A stretch of 64,000 nt of DNA from Phorcus lineatus (Eukaryota > Mollusca > Gastropoda > Trochida > Trochidae): the NCBI GenBank assembly GCA_921293015.1, contig OV121082.1:44350971-44414970 (forward strand), written 5' to 3'. The notes beneath the pieces are model-generated. The model saw only the letters and a program-made list of their open reading frames with translations, was not told the origin of the DNA and made no database searches. Made by a program: the position numbers and the translations under genes. Below are positions 25,080-35,443 of this stretch, one piece after another. How positions within the stretch are numbered: the first letter of the stretch is position 1; every line of letters starts with the position of its first letter.

Positions 25080-28000
25080 GTACCTCTTATTTTGTTGTAT
25101 TTTTCTTTCTTTCAATCTCTTCTCTCTCTCTACATAGCATGCTTCATTTTCTCTATCTGTACGTATAACGCTAGCTCATACTGCAGTGGCTGTTTAGTGT
25201 GTATGGTTTCCATCTTGGCCTCTGGAGCCTTTCTTGCATCTTGCCTTATAAGGTCACAGTGCTCCCCCAAAGTAATTAATTAAAAATTTAGACTTTATGA
25301 AAGAGGGCACAAAATACCGCTATTTATGCTTGTAAGTATGATTTGTGTATATTCTTTGCAGACAATTCTCTGTTATATGATTATGTGCCAACATGCTTAT
25401 TGTGCTTTTGAATGTGGATACTGCAAGTCCTGAACATGCTTGATATGCTTTGCATTCATCTTTCTTTTACAGGTCATTTGGTTTCAATGATTTTGTTATA
25501 TAGGTATAGTTTAGAGAAGGAAAATATTGAGAGATAATAGGAGGAAAATAATAACAGATTAGCATCTGAAATTTAAAACTAAAGAGATGTTGCTTGATAG
25601 AGTATCAAAGATTTATTGAAAAAATCATGTGAAACATGTTTATTAAGTTTTTATCAATAATGATTTAAAAGATGCACAATTAATACTTTAGCTGCTTAAT
25701 AGATTAGTCCTGAACCATTCTATGTGGCAGAGTTACAGTTATGGCAAAGGAAATAATCAAGGATTGGTCGCTGGTTAAAAATAAGCTGTCTTGGAATCAC
25801 GTAGGGATTTTTATCTTAAGAGTAAAGCCACTTTAGATTATTTGGGTCCACTTTATTCACCGAACTCATCATACCTTGAATGGCCATGGTGGAGAAGAGG
25901 TAACCTGTAGAGTGAGATGTCATCAGTGTTATCTGCTCCGGCATATCCTACACAGAATTTGTGTCAGATCTTAAAAATAGTTGATAAACACCCATTTCTG
26001 AGGCCATTTTGGTTCCAGTGATTAAGGAAGATTTTTCGTCTGATCCCTGTATCTAAAAAGTGTCAAGCCATTCCTCTTTTCAAGAGATTAGTTCCGACCA
26101 CTCATTATTCCATCAGCATCTTGACAGGCCAAATCTTATCATCCAACACACCTGGTAACAGGAATCATGTAAACTTCAGGCTACTTGTCTCTTTAAATCC
26201 TTAAGTGAATCATATAGAAGGTTTAAATTTTCTTGCTTTTATATGAATATTGAATGAAGCATCCTAAAGATTATGTTTATTGTAAGGTTAAGTACCTATA
26301 GTTTTTCCAAATTATATTAGAAAAATAAACAATCTAATCATTGACATGAGAAGTGAAAAAAGTCAAACTGGAATTCCAATTTATCACTTCACTAATTTCA
26401 AAGCTGTGAATAACTATCTTTCTTAGATGAGAATGCAAGATAGTAAGTTAGGAGTAATCTCCCCTTGCTAAGTGTGAGAAAGGGGAAGTGACTCTAACTT
26501 GCAGATGGTGAAATGTTTCAAGGAGGTTGTTCAATTATTCTCAAAGAGGGCTCTAGCCAATCACGCCTTATGCATATTTTAGCTCAAATGTTGACTCTTC
26601 TTGCTAAAAGAATGCGTTATCTCCTAAACTGAGCAGAGGACAGAACACTCTATCATGCTGTTGACAAGCAATTGCAATTTTGCTGTTTTCATGGAAAATG
26701 TTTCATGTTTCAACCTTCTACAAACTGTTAAGAATAGAGCTGCTGAGTATTCTTTAGCCTCATGAAGTCCCTGTTGATACATACTTGTCAAAATATGGGA
26801 AATTGCCTGAGCAGTTTTGTGAGATGAAAAGTGCTTTGTTTCTGAAGCCTATTTATCATTTTCTTGTTGCATATCAACATCTGTGTTTGCTGTTAAATAA
26901 TTCTTAGTGAAAGTTTGAAATTTGTTTTATCAATCAACCAATTATTCAAATCTGATAACCCAAGGCAGAACTTGGCAATATATGTGTTGAGTCTGAATGT
27001 TCATAAAGTAACTTGAACCTGAACTTTAAAAAATCAAACATCTAATCTTTTAATTCCGTCTGAAACTGCTTTCATCTCATTTGATAAATGATGACAAGTC
27101 AAATTTTTTATCTATTTGTTTAAAATCTGGGCATGTTTTTCTTTAGCATTTTTCAAATGGTGGACTGGTACCATGAACTTGTGGCCTGAAAGATTATCAG
27201 GCTATTACTGCTATCACTCAGAGCATGTCAACACACAAAGAAAATTAAGAAATTCCACCAAGGAATGATAAAATACTGCTCTTGGTCAAGTCTGGAGATA
27301 CCGGCTGATACAGACTGACCTGTCCAAACTGCAGATTGGAGGGCACTAGTTTGCCCCTATCAGTTCCAAATGGAAATATATCCAGGGTATTTATTACCAG
27401 GATTGTGACACCTCATCTGCCTTATCTGATTATGAGGATATATATGCCTCTGCTTGGATGGTCACTAACTATGCAGGCAGCTGTCAGGCTGAATTATCTC
27501 CCCCAAGGAACTCTTCTGTAATTTGAGGAAGGAAATTTTCAGTTTTGAAATAACCTGGACTCCTATGCACATGAATGACAAGAATGTACGATTGTTTCTT
27601 GATTTCAAGAAATTTGTTATAACTTGTTTAGTTTTCAAATTCTAAAGACAATATATTTACCATTTCTGTCTTTATGGTGTATCCCGGTGGCCTCTCACAT
27701 TAACCAAATTCACAATGATAATGACTTATTTATGGCTATTAAAGGAACATAGCCATTGGATCCTGCTGTAATGGATTGGATGGTCATAAAAACCAATGAT
27801 AGCCATTACCATAACAGGAAATATAATCTCTAAATTGTTTTCCAATGACAGTGCCAGTATAAATGACCACATTAATTATACATACAGGTAGGCAAATCTA
27901 CAATCTCGTTAGTGGTCTTTGATCTGACCCAGTAAGGTGTATCACCTGTTAGACCTTGCAGAGTGTTATCTTTTATCACTAGAATTGCCACCAGAGTGTA

Positions 28001-28489
28001 ATTTATAGGAGATATTTCCCACACCTGTGGCTAGTGTTATAAGTAGAACATTGTTGAGATGGGTGCTATCATACTGTCCAGTAGGGTGTCAATCACCACC
28101 CAGGGGTTATCTCTCATATTCGCTGACCGTGGCATACAGCTTTTGGGATATGGCTTTTTGCCGATATTACACTAAATTTATTATCCTGTATATTTTCAAA
28201 TTTATTAATTATGAGAGGTTTAGGTTTATCATTTATTTTTTGGAAGGATGGTTTTGACAAGACTGCTTTCAAAATTGCGGGAAATATGACATATCATTCC
28301 ATCATTAAAATTCCATTCCTTTCATATGAATCTGTTGAACAAATTAAACATGCAGCCTTTTAAGCATTAAAGTGATAACATGCAAGGACAAACTCATGCA
28401 TGTCAAATTGAAAGATTCATTCTTTCAAAATTTGTACGGAGTAGTTTTCAACTTTGTGTAAATACATTAGCTTTGGTCGGGTGTGAAAT

Positions 28490-29060
28490 TATTTCTGTAT
28501 GCCTGGTCTGTCTAGGATGTCGGGAGATCATCTCAAGGCTTTGAGCTGAAGCCTCCCTCAACTTCTAATTGACGCATGGAAGTGAGTTTTCACCATCTCA
28601 TTAGTCCAGCTTTGTCAGCCCGATCAGAAATATTCATCTTGAATAAAGCCAAGTCAGTCAAGCATGAATTAAAATTTTATTTGATGACACTGTTAGCAGT
28701 GGTCGTAAAAAAATGTTGAGCACATCAGCCATTATTTGACATGCGCATGTGTGTGTAATCTGCAAGTATGCAGCTGATAATCAGCCCCTGCTCCGCTTGC
28801 TGTCATATAGTGTGAGGAGACAGGGATGCTACAGGGGTATGCTTTGACACCATCGCTCTTCAATTTGCTTAATAAGAAACGGCAGTATGTCGCAGCTAAT
28901 GTCTGCAGGGCCCGGCAGGGTGTCGGAGTTAGTCAGCCAACCCCAGAGACTCTGTGCTATCAGACCTTCAACAAGATGGTGTCATTTTAGGACAATTTGC
29001 GATCGACTTGCATCATCTTCGTGATCCCCTCCCTCCAACAGGAAGGGATTAGGTTGGGGC
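28490..29060. promoter_or_regulatory. Complex non-coding block before cassette exon A
   Basis: A non-repetitive stretch less AT-rich than the surrounding intron, with no coding frame that fits the gene. Its position 200-780 bp upstream of candidate exon A makes it a plausible enhancer or splicing-control region, but only composition supports this. Confidence 0.2.
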
Positions 29061-29070
29061 TTGAAGCGTT

Positions 29071-29118
29071 ATCTCATCCTCACATCCACAGAATTACGCA
29101 CTTCATCCATCATCATTC
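29071..29118 (+). promoter_or_regulatory. YCAY cluster, possible NOVA-type splicing element
   Basis: About 48 bases of the sense strand hold seven YCAY tetramers (tcat, tcac, ccac, tcat, ccat, tcat, tcat), including ttcatccatcatcattc. They end about 150 bases before candidate cassette exon A. YCAY clusters are the binding signature of NOVA-family splicing proteins; upstream clusters usually favour exon skipping. Binding here is inference. Confidence 0.35.
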
Positions 29119-29266
29119 TTTGTCTTTTCACCTTCCCTCCTTGCCTTATGTTGAACAGACCATAGGAAGCTCTCTTGTAATTATCTTGTCATATGACTTT
29201 GCTAGGTTGAGAAAAAACATTTTTGGGCTTAAAAGAAAATATTTCATGTAAGGTTTGGCTTTTCAG

Positions 29267-29323
29267 AAAAGATACAAATTGCCCCGAGAAAGACAGTGCC
29301 ACAGAAACCAGGAAAGGATGCCG
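29267..29323 (+). CDS. unc5: UNC5 candidate cassette exon A (juxtamembrane stalk, 57 bp)
   Basis: This exon has a good acceptor (tttggcttttcag) and a strong donor (g|gtaagg). It is 57 bp, open and phase 1-1, so it fits between the TSP1-2 and membrane exons with or without inclusion. It encodes a glutamate plus KIQIAPRKTVPQKPGKDA, a basic, proline-containing insert with no hydrophobic segment, between the TSP1 repeats and the membrane. I recall that vertebrate UNC5B has a small alternatively spliced exon (exon 8) at the same place. Both splice sites and phase fit; transcription is not shown. Confidence 0.6.
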
Positions 29324-30727
29324 GTAAGGTGTAGGCAGATGTTTGAAACTTGTCTGCACTACTTTCTGTAGAGTGTGGTCTAGAGCTAATTCCTCCTGAT
29401 TCTAGCCCCTTTCATAACATTTCTTCCTTCGACCCTCTGCCTCCTTCATAACATTCCCCTCACAACTAATTGTTGGTTCTCTAATTCACTAGCATCTTTC
29501 ACAGTTGTCCACAAATTAGTTCAGCAGCAAAATAGAATGTTTTAAAACAATGGATGAATTCTCATTTTACATTATACAGACATCTTTCATGCATTTTCAT
29601 TGATGTTGGTCTTTTCACACATTTTCATATGAATTTATCACTTTTTGCAACCTAAGCTCCTTTTTCTAGCATATGCACAAAAAATATTTTTCTCAATCCA
29701 AGCACTCCAAACAACTAATAAAAATATTCATGAACAATTTCATGAATTTCATCTGTTCCCATATGGCCTCCAAATATTTCCCAAGATTTTAAATATCATT
29801 GTTAAAAGGAAACAGTAAAGAAAGCTAGTTATTAAGATAAGGATAACGAACATCTTTGCTCTTGATGTATGTGATTGGCTAAAAGAAGCCTACTTTTAGT
29901 ATGCATGATGAATTTTGTGAAGAAAAGCACTCTCAGTTCTCGGCAATAATTTGGAATGTTTCCCAGGCACATTTTCTCTTTGCTTTCCGAGGTGTGTTCT
30001 TTGAATGCTGGTCACAAACTCGTAAGAACTGCCGTTAGAAAATGAGTTGCTCTGCTTGGCTGCGTTTCCTATAGTTTATTGTCTACTGGCTAATCTCTTG
30101 CATCTGGTCGGATTCTTTCACTACTGTCTTCATAGGCAAGCCAAATTGGGGGAGGAGGTTCGGAAATAGCATGTGAGATCCTTGCAATTACCTACAGCAA
30201 ATAATCCTTGACCATTTTTATGGACAGTGTGTAATGAAAGTTAACTTATATTGTAAAAACAACTGTATTCTATTGATCATTCCCCGATTAGCTGTTAATA
30301 CAAACAAAACTAGACCTTTCTTCTAAATAATCCTCTAAATCTTCTAAATCATCTTTAGTAGTGACAGCAAGAATTAAAAGAAGCATTTTAAAATGCAGAA
30401 AATGTAATAAATTATAGAAATTGATACAGTATTTGTATATGAATATTTGAAGTCAATAGTGACTGGAAATGTGCCTATGTTAGTTATGTCATATTTTACC
30501 TCAGTCTTTAGGAAAGATAAAAAGTGCAAAGGCTATGAGAATATTACATGACATTTTCTTATGCACAGTTTTCAATCATATATGATAAACTCTTTCTTAT
30601 TTCACTCTAGTTAACAACCTCAAATGAACATTCATCACTTCATGTATTTACGCTGACAATGTTTCCTTATGTTAAAGTCAGATATCTGAAATCTTCTTGA
30701 TCTTATAGATATGTATTATTATTTCAG
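29324..30727 (+). other. unc5: UNC5 intron between candidate exons A and B (1.4 kb)
   Basis: AT-rich intron. The sense strand has pyrimidine-rich sequence with TTCATAAC repeats about 90-140 bases after exon A. I see no other feature. Confidence 0.6.
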
Positions 30728-30769
30728 GATCAAACCAATTCAACTCCTTCGTTGAAAAATCTCATGAAG
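30728..30769 (+). CDS. unc5: UNC5 candidate cassette microexon B (juxtamembrane stalk, 42 bp)
   Basis: A 42-bp open segment between tattattatttcag and g|gttagtg, phase 1-1. It encodes glycine plus SNQFNSFVEKSHE, a polar insert unlike exon A. It fits the frame after exon A or directly after TSP1-2, and joins the membrane exon with alanine in either case. The acceptor tract is only moderately pyrimidine-rich, so support is weaker than for exon A. Two GCATG motifs lie 107 and 180 bases downstream of the exon end. Without RNA data a chance splice-site pair cannot be excluded. Confidence 0.42.
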
Positions 30770-33700
30770 GTTAGTGAGCAGTGTTGTGATTGGGTGTAGG
30801 GACTATGTGTTGTTTGACCTTTGACATGGTGAAGGGACTATATGTTGTTTGACTTCATCCTTTCCAAAATCTAACGCATGCGCTACCAAACACTGCTGTT
30901 GATTAACTATTCTGTGTGCATTTTGCTTCCAATCTCTTTCAAGCATTATGCATGATTTCTAACTTATTTAAGGACATCATCCACTATCTAGACTATGATT
31001 CTTCTGACAAAATATTTTTGGGGAAATCGAAGATAAAAAATTTCATTTATAGTTTTAACTCTTTTTGCCAGTGTTTTTTCCTTTATGAATCGAACCTAGA
31101 CCCTTAGAAATAATGTGAAAACCAAATTTACTCCCGACCACATCAGTTAAGCCATAAAAGATGAAGAAAATTTCACCGTTAGACACATTCTCATTCCCAT
31201 GGCATTTGTACAAAATCTTCATCCTTCCTCATAACTTTTTGACAAGCCTCAAATCTTCAAAGTCTTGAAATATTTATCGCAATATTATCAAACTTTTGGT
31301 TCTGGCATGGTTTAGGAAAGGGAGATGGTTGGAGAGATAGCACGAGATAAGCCGGCAAGTCGACTATGGTTACCTCCCCACATCTGTGGATTACATTAGA
31401 TGTGATTAATGGTGGCTCACAGTTCATATAAATCTGATTAATTCTATTTTATGATGTGAAACAGTGCTAACTTTATCTAGTTTCCTGTGTTGATTGTTAT
31501 CTATCATGGCCATCCTTCTTCCAGTCAAATTCATCCAAGAAAATAATTTTTTATCCGGAGAAGATTAGCTCCTGTACAAATTTGATATTCTGTAAGAGAC
31601 ATTGATATGGGTCTGTTATAGCACATTATGATCTCTTTGTCTTGTATATGAATGCATTGGTGTCATAGAGTATCATTGCTCTGCTTTCGTTCTGCAATAA
31701 GGATTTAAAAAGTATATTCGTTAACAATAGATTTCAAAGTCAACAATCAACTTGTTTGTACTATTCTCTTGTAATAAAATTTAAAAAACAAAAACAAAAA
31801 AACCCCCAACCCTTTTGTGACTCAATGTTGAAATTGAAAAGATAAATTTTCAAGCCAAATTTAGATTTTTATTGCATGGTAATTATATTACTATTTTCAG
31901 TCTAGGCAAATTAATCTTCTTTTAATACTTATTAATTTGATTTAAAAAAATTATAGAGGCATCTTTAAAGTTTTATTCAATTTGAAAAGCACAATTCATT
32001 CTCTTCAAATTTCACAAACTTGCATGGTAAATAGTTTATGATTTATTCCGAACACTTTGATGAACTCTTCCATGTCAAAGTTAGACCTATGAAGTGTCAT
32101 CTAGAGGTCGGAGCTAATTAATATGCATGATCTTATGTCACTGCAGAGTTCACTAGTTACATCAAAGTCAAGCATGACGTTCACTAATATGTAATGTCAA
32201 AACTTATGAATAATTTCAGTTCTTTGAGGTCAGGCATGTCTTTCTAGAACCAGCTCATACATATCTATCATTGTAGACAGTTATTCAAGCATTGAAACAT
32301 CTTGGGGGTGGGATAAGGGGATGGGGGATAGAGGGATGGGGTGCAGTCTCAGATTGCCTGCAGAATGTTGCTGACATGGGCCTGTGTTTCTGACATGTGG
32401 CAGACATTTGTCTCTGTTGGTAACCGTGACAACTGTCAACGTTTATACCCTTCCTGTACCTACAGATTCCACATAGTCTAGACGTTATGACTTCTGATCA
32501 AACTTGTAATCTTCTAAAACATTAAAATTTCAACTTTTTTCTGGGTTTTTTTAAGAGGAAAATGGACAGATAATCAACTCAATGATTGACTTTTTAGATC
32601 ACATTGGCCAATTTCAACGTAAATTCTAAACTTGTATGAAGAAGGAGTTATTAATTAGAATTGTATCATTTAAAATTTTTTGTAAACTCTGAAATCCATA
32701 GTTTTTCTCAGAAGACAATTTCGGTCAACTATTTCTTAAATTTTCTCTTTCATTTGGGTATACAAATTAAAAAGCATATTTGAAAAAAATTTAAAAACCA
32801 AAATTACCCTTATATAAACATAAACATTTTTATTGATCTAGAAAGCTGATAAGCATATTGTATCTATTAAAAGGTTTATGACAGTGAGTTCTTTGATGTT
32901 TGATGCAAGAACAGTAAAAACAGATTACCGTTATATCTTGTTCCGCTTTGTGATTTTAAGGAGCGAACAAGTCTTTACTAAATGAACAAACTCATTGACA
33001 AGTGAGAAAATCAATTTTTCATGAGAGAGTAATAGTCAGATTGAAAGTTAACATCAAGGGGAATATCACCGTTATAGACTTCACGGAATAACTACAGCTA
33101 ACTATAGACTCAATGGTTTTGTCCTGACCCTACCAACTCATTGCCTATTCCTTTTGAGCCATTATGCTGACACCAAACATGCAATTTGTGATCTTACTTC
33201 AAAAGAAGTCTAAAAAGCCATATTTATTATGTATGGGGGAAATACAACATTGTTGTAAGGTGAGTAGACATTTGCTTTGCAATTGGTCATTTACTTGCAT
33301 AATGGAGAAGGAAGGTTTGAATTGAGAATCATTGTCTGAAGCAGTGTGAAGTTGACTTTGTCATCCATTGAAATATACCAGGCTTGTCGGGGCGGGATAG
33401 TGCAGTGTTTAGCGCGTTCGGCTTCAGATCAGGAGGTCCGTGGTGCAAATCCTGCCAAGGGCTCGGCAACTTTGTCTGCAGTAGAGAACTGTTCTACACG
33501 CAGTCAGGTTTGGGTGCAATGCTACACTGAAATTCAGCGCAGTACCACCCATGGTTCGCTAGTTCCAGTCGATGCCCGCAGGTTTCACCACAATGCATAG
33601 CCACAATGGTGTTGCGGGCTTTCTCCCTGCACTAATACTAGCAGCCGCGATATTAGTGAAATAATCTCGAAAGTGGCGTTAAACACCAACTCACCTCACC

Positions 33701-34863
33701 AGGCTTGTCAATTTCATGCTCTGTAACACAGACTGTTTTGAAACAGGAAGTATATGGATTGTTTGCTGTGTGGAAAAGAGAAAGGAGATAATTTTTAATT
33801 GAAACACTCTTTATTTTGTTTCAATGTGTTGATTCTTCTAGATGTATTTAAGTTTTTATGCTGCCTTCAGAAGGAAAATCAATGTTATTTCAACAGTGTA
33901 TATAATTTTAACTTTATTGAAATTGAAGGCTTGTTACATTTTTTAAATTAATATCTTGATGCATTTGGATTATATATGTATAGATGTGAAATATGTTGTC
34001 GTGATGAACAAATGGATTATACGAAGCAGATTTATTTAATAACCGCACTATTTTTCTTATAAATAACAAAATTCCATAACAATATACCGTAATGTGTTTC
34101 TAGAAATGTGATTATTGAAATATAAGCTCTATGATTATTATTCCATAGTAGAAATAATTCTGGAAAGAATGGATTTTTATGGAATAACAAATGTCCATCA
34201 TATGGGACAAACAATTCATGTTGGCTGACTCCAAGCTTGAAGTGGCTTGCGTAGACCTTGGGTGCAGAGTTTGTTGATTCAAGTGGCATTTCCCCAAAAC
34301 ACTGGCACACAAATTTTAAATCTTTTACTCAACAGGAAAATGGAGTTTCAACATTGTTTAAGTTTCATCAGATTGAGCTGGGTTCAGTTTGTCTAAATAA
34401 GAGAAACAGCCCGTCTTTAGACATATCATGCATTTCACAAGCCACATCTGTTGTTACCTTGACTGGCACCGCTTAGTGGAGAGTATATGCTTGCAATATT
34501 TCCGCAGCATTGTTTGAGTTTGAATTGTACGCTTTTCGCTGATCTAGCTTGCTTTATGCATTCTTTTTTCTTCTTTTCTTTCTAAACTTATATCCTCTTT
34601 TCATATAATCTTTCGTTACTGTTCTTTAGAGATCTCTTTTTTTCCCCCATTTTAATTCAGATAGTTTTCAAATGTAAAATGTTAATTTTTTATCAGTTAA
34701 ACTAATAAAAATTTTATCTTTTCATTTTCTTATAGAAAAAAGTGCTAACAATCATAATTTGTCTTTTGAATTTCAGCTTATAAACCAACTGTTAAATATT
34801 AAAATGTAGTGCCAAAAGTAAATTCTTTAGATAATTTTATAAATTTTGATATATTCATTTCAG
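30770..34863 (+). other. unc5: UNC5 intron before the membrane exon (4.1 kb)
   Basis: It contains a short 35-bp direct duplication just after exon B (gggactat...gttgtttgac at 30,799 and 30,834), the dispersed motif at 31,368-31,380, and a complete SINE at 33,389-33,697. The rest is AT-rich with no gene that I can support; the open frame at 34,258-34,476 is unrecognised. Confidence 0.7.
33389..33697 (+). mobile_element. tRNA-derived SINE, apparently full length
   Basis: A SINE of about 309 bp flanked by a perfect 12-bp target-site duplication, accaggcttgtc, at 33,377-33,388 and 33,698-33,709. The head resembles a tRNA gene: tagtgcagtgtttagcgcg holds a near-consensus pol III A box and ggtgcaaatcc a diverged B box. 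The 3' part ends gtggcgttaaacaccaac followed by a short ctcac repeat, a tail I associate with molluscan SINEs (possibly the MESC-type core). The perfect duplication suggests a fairly young insertion. The open frame over it (33,346-33,600) is not a gene. Confidence 0.88.
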
Positions 34864-35016
34864 CGAGTCGTGCTGAGGACGATGAAAATATCCCTGTGTA
34901 CATCAGTGTCTGTGTCGCTGTCGCAGTCCTCATCATCGCCATTGTCGTTGTCGTCATCGTCATGCGACGCAAGAGAGCCCAAAACAGGGGCGGCTACTCT
35001 GATGGACATCGTCCAG
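34864..35016 (+). CDS. unc5: UNC5 exon: stalk, transmembrane helix and start of cytoplasmic tail
   Basis: This exon follows attcatttcag and ends before gtaata, phase 1-1. It begins with the acidic stalk SRAEDDENIP. The single membrane segment, VYISVCVAVAVLIIAIV..., lies at about 34,896-34,964, followed by the basic stop-transfer RRKRAQNRGG. This fixes the topology: Ig and TSP1 domains outside, ZU5 and death domain inside. It is directly downstream of the two candidate cassette exons, which would lengthen this stalk. Confidence 0.95.
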
Positions 35017-35389
35017 GTAATATTAAAATCTATCATGTTTTTGGCTTTATGTTTAAGGAAGTATTTGACAAAAATGAATAAGTAACATCAAAGAGTAATT
35101 TGATAGATGTTTGTGTTTTTATTAGGTTTTTGATTACGATATTTTGATTCATTACAATTTCTTCACCATGAATACAATGAAAGTTAATAATTGATCTATT
35201 ATGTTTGATGAATGAACATTCGCATTGTTTTATTTTTTAATTTAAAAAAATTAGATTTGAATGCATACATTTCTGGATATGTTCCTTTTAAAGGTTTATC
35301 TAACAAAATTTTTAAAAGTCAACTGTGTGTCTCTGCATGCTATTATTTGATTATGTATAACTGATGTTATTTAGTTATCCTGTCCACAG
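35017..35389 (+). other. unc5: UNC5 intron after the membrane exon (373 bp)
   Basis: Short AT-rich phase-1 intron; I see nothing else in it. Confidence 0.85.
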
Positions 35390-35443
35390 ATGCAAATATG
35401 GCATCCCTTGGTGATGATGAAAAGAAAATCAGTAAAAACGGGG
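35390..35443 (+). CDS. unc5: UNC5 small cytoplasmic juxtamembrane exon (54 bp)
   Basis: A 54-bp exon between cctgtccacag and gtaagtg, phase 1-1. It encodes an aspartate plus ANMASLGDDEKKISKNG, a charged segment just inside the membrane with no known domain. The strong acceptor and consensus donor support it. It is symmetric and so may also be optional. Nothing homologous comes to mind in vertebrate UNC5, whose juxtamembrane region is poorly conserved. Confidence 0.8.

Larger units (their letters stand above)
25080..29266 (+). other. unc5: UNC5 intron from TSP1-2 to candidate cassette exon A (4.2 kb)
   Basis: First part of the 9.8-kb interval between TSP1-2 and the membrane exon. It has two inverted-motif sites (26,453 and 27,492, see the dispersed motif) and a complex, non-repetitive stretch at 28,490-29,060. 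A YCAY cluster lies at 29,071-29,118. I see no gene. Confidence 0.7.

Noticed and set aside
33389-33460. Functional tRNA gene
   Set aside because: The tRNA-like head lacks a good B box and a foldable acceptor stem that I can see; it is the SINE promoter region.
33346-33600. 84-codon plus-strand open frame
   Set aside because: It coincides with the SINE, which has its own target-site duplication and pol III-type head.
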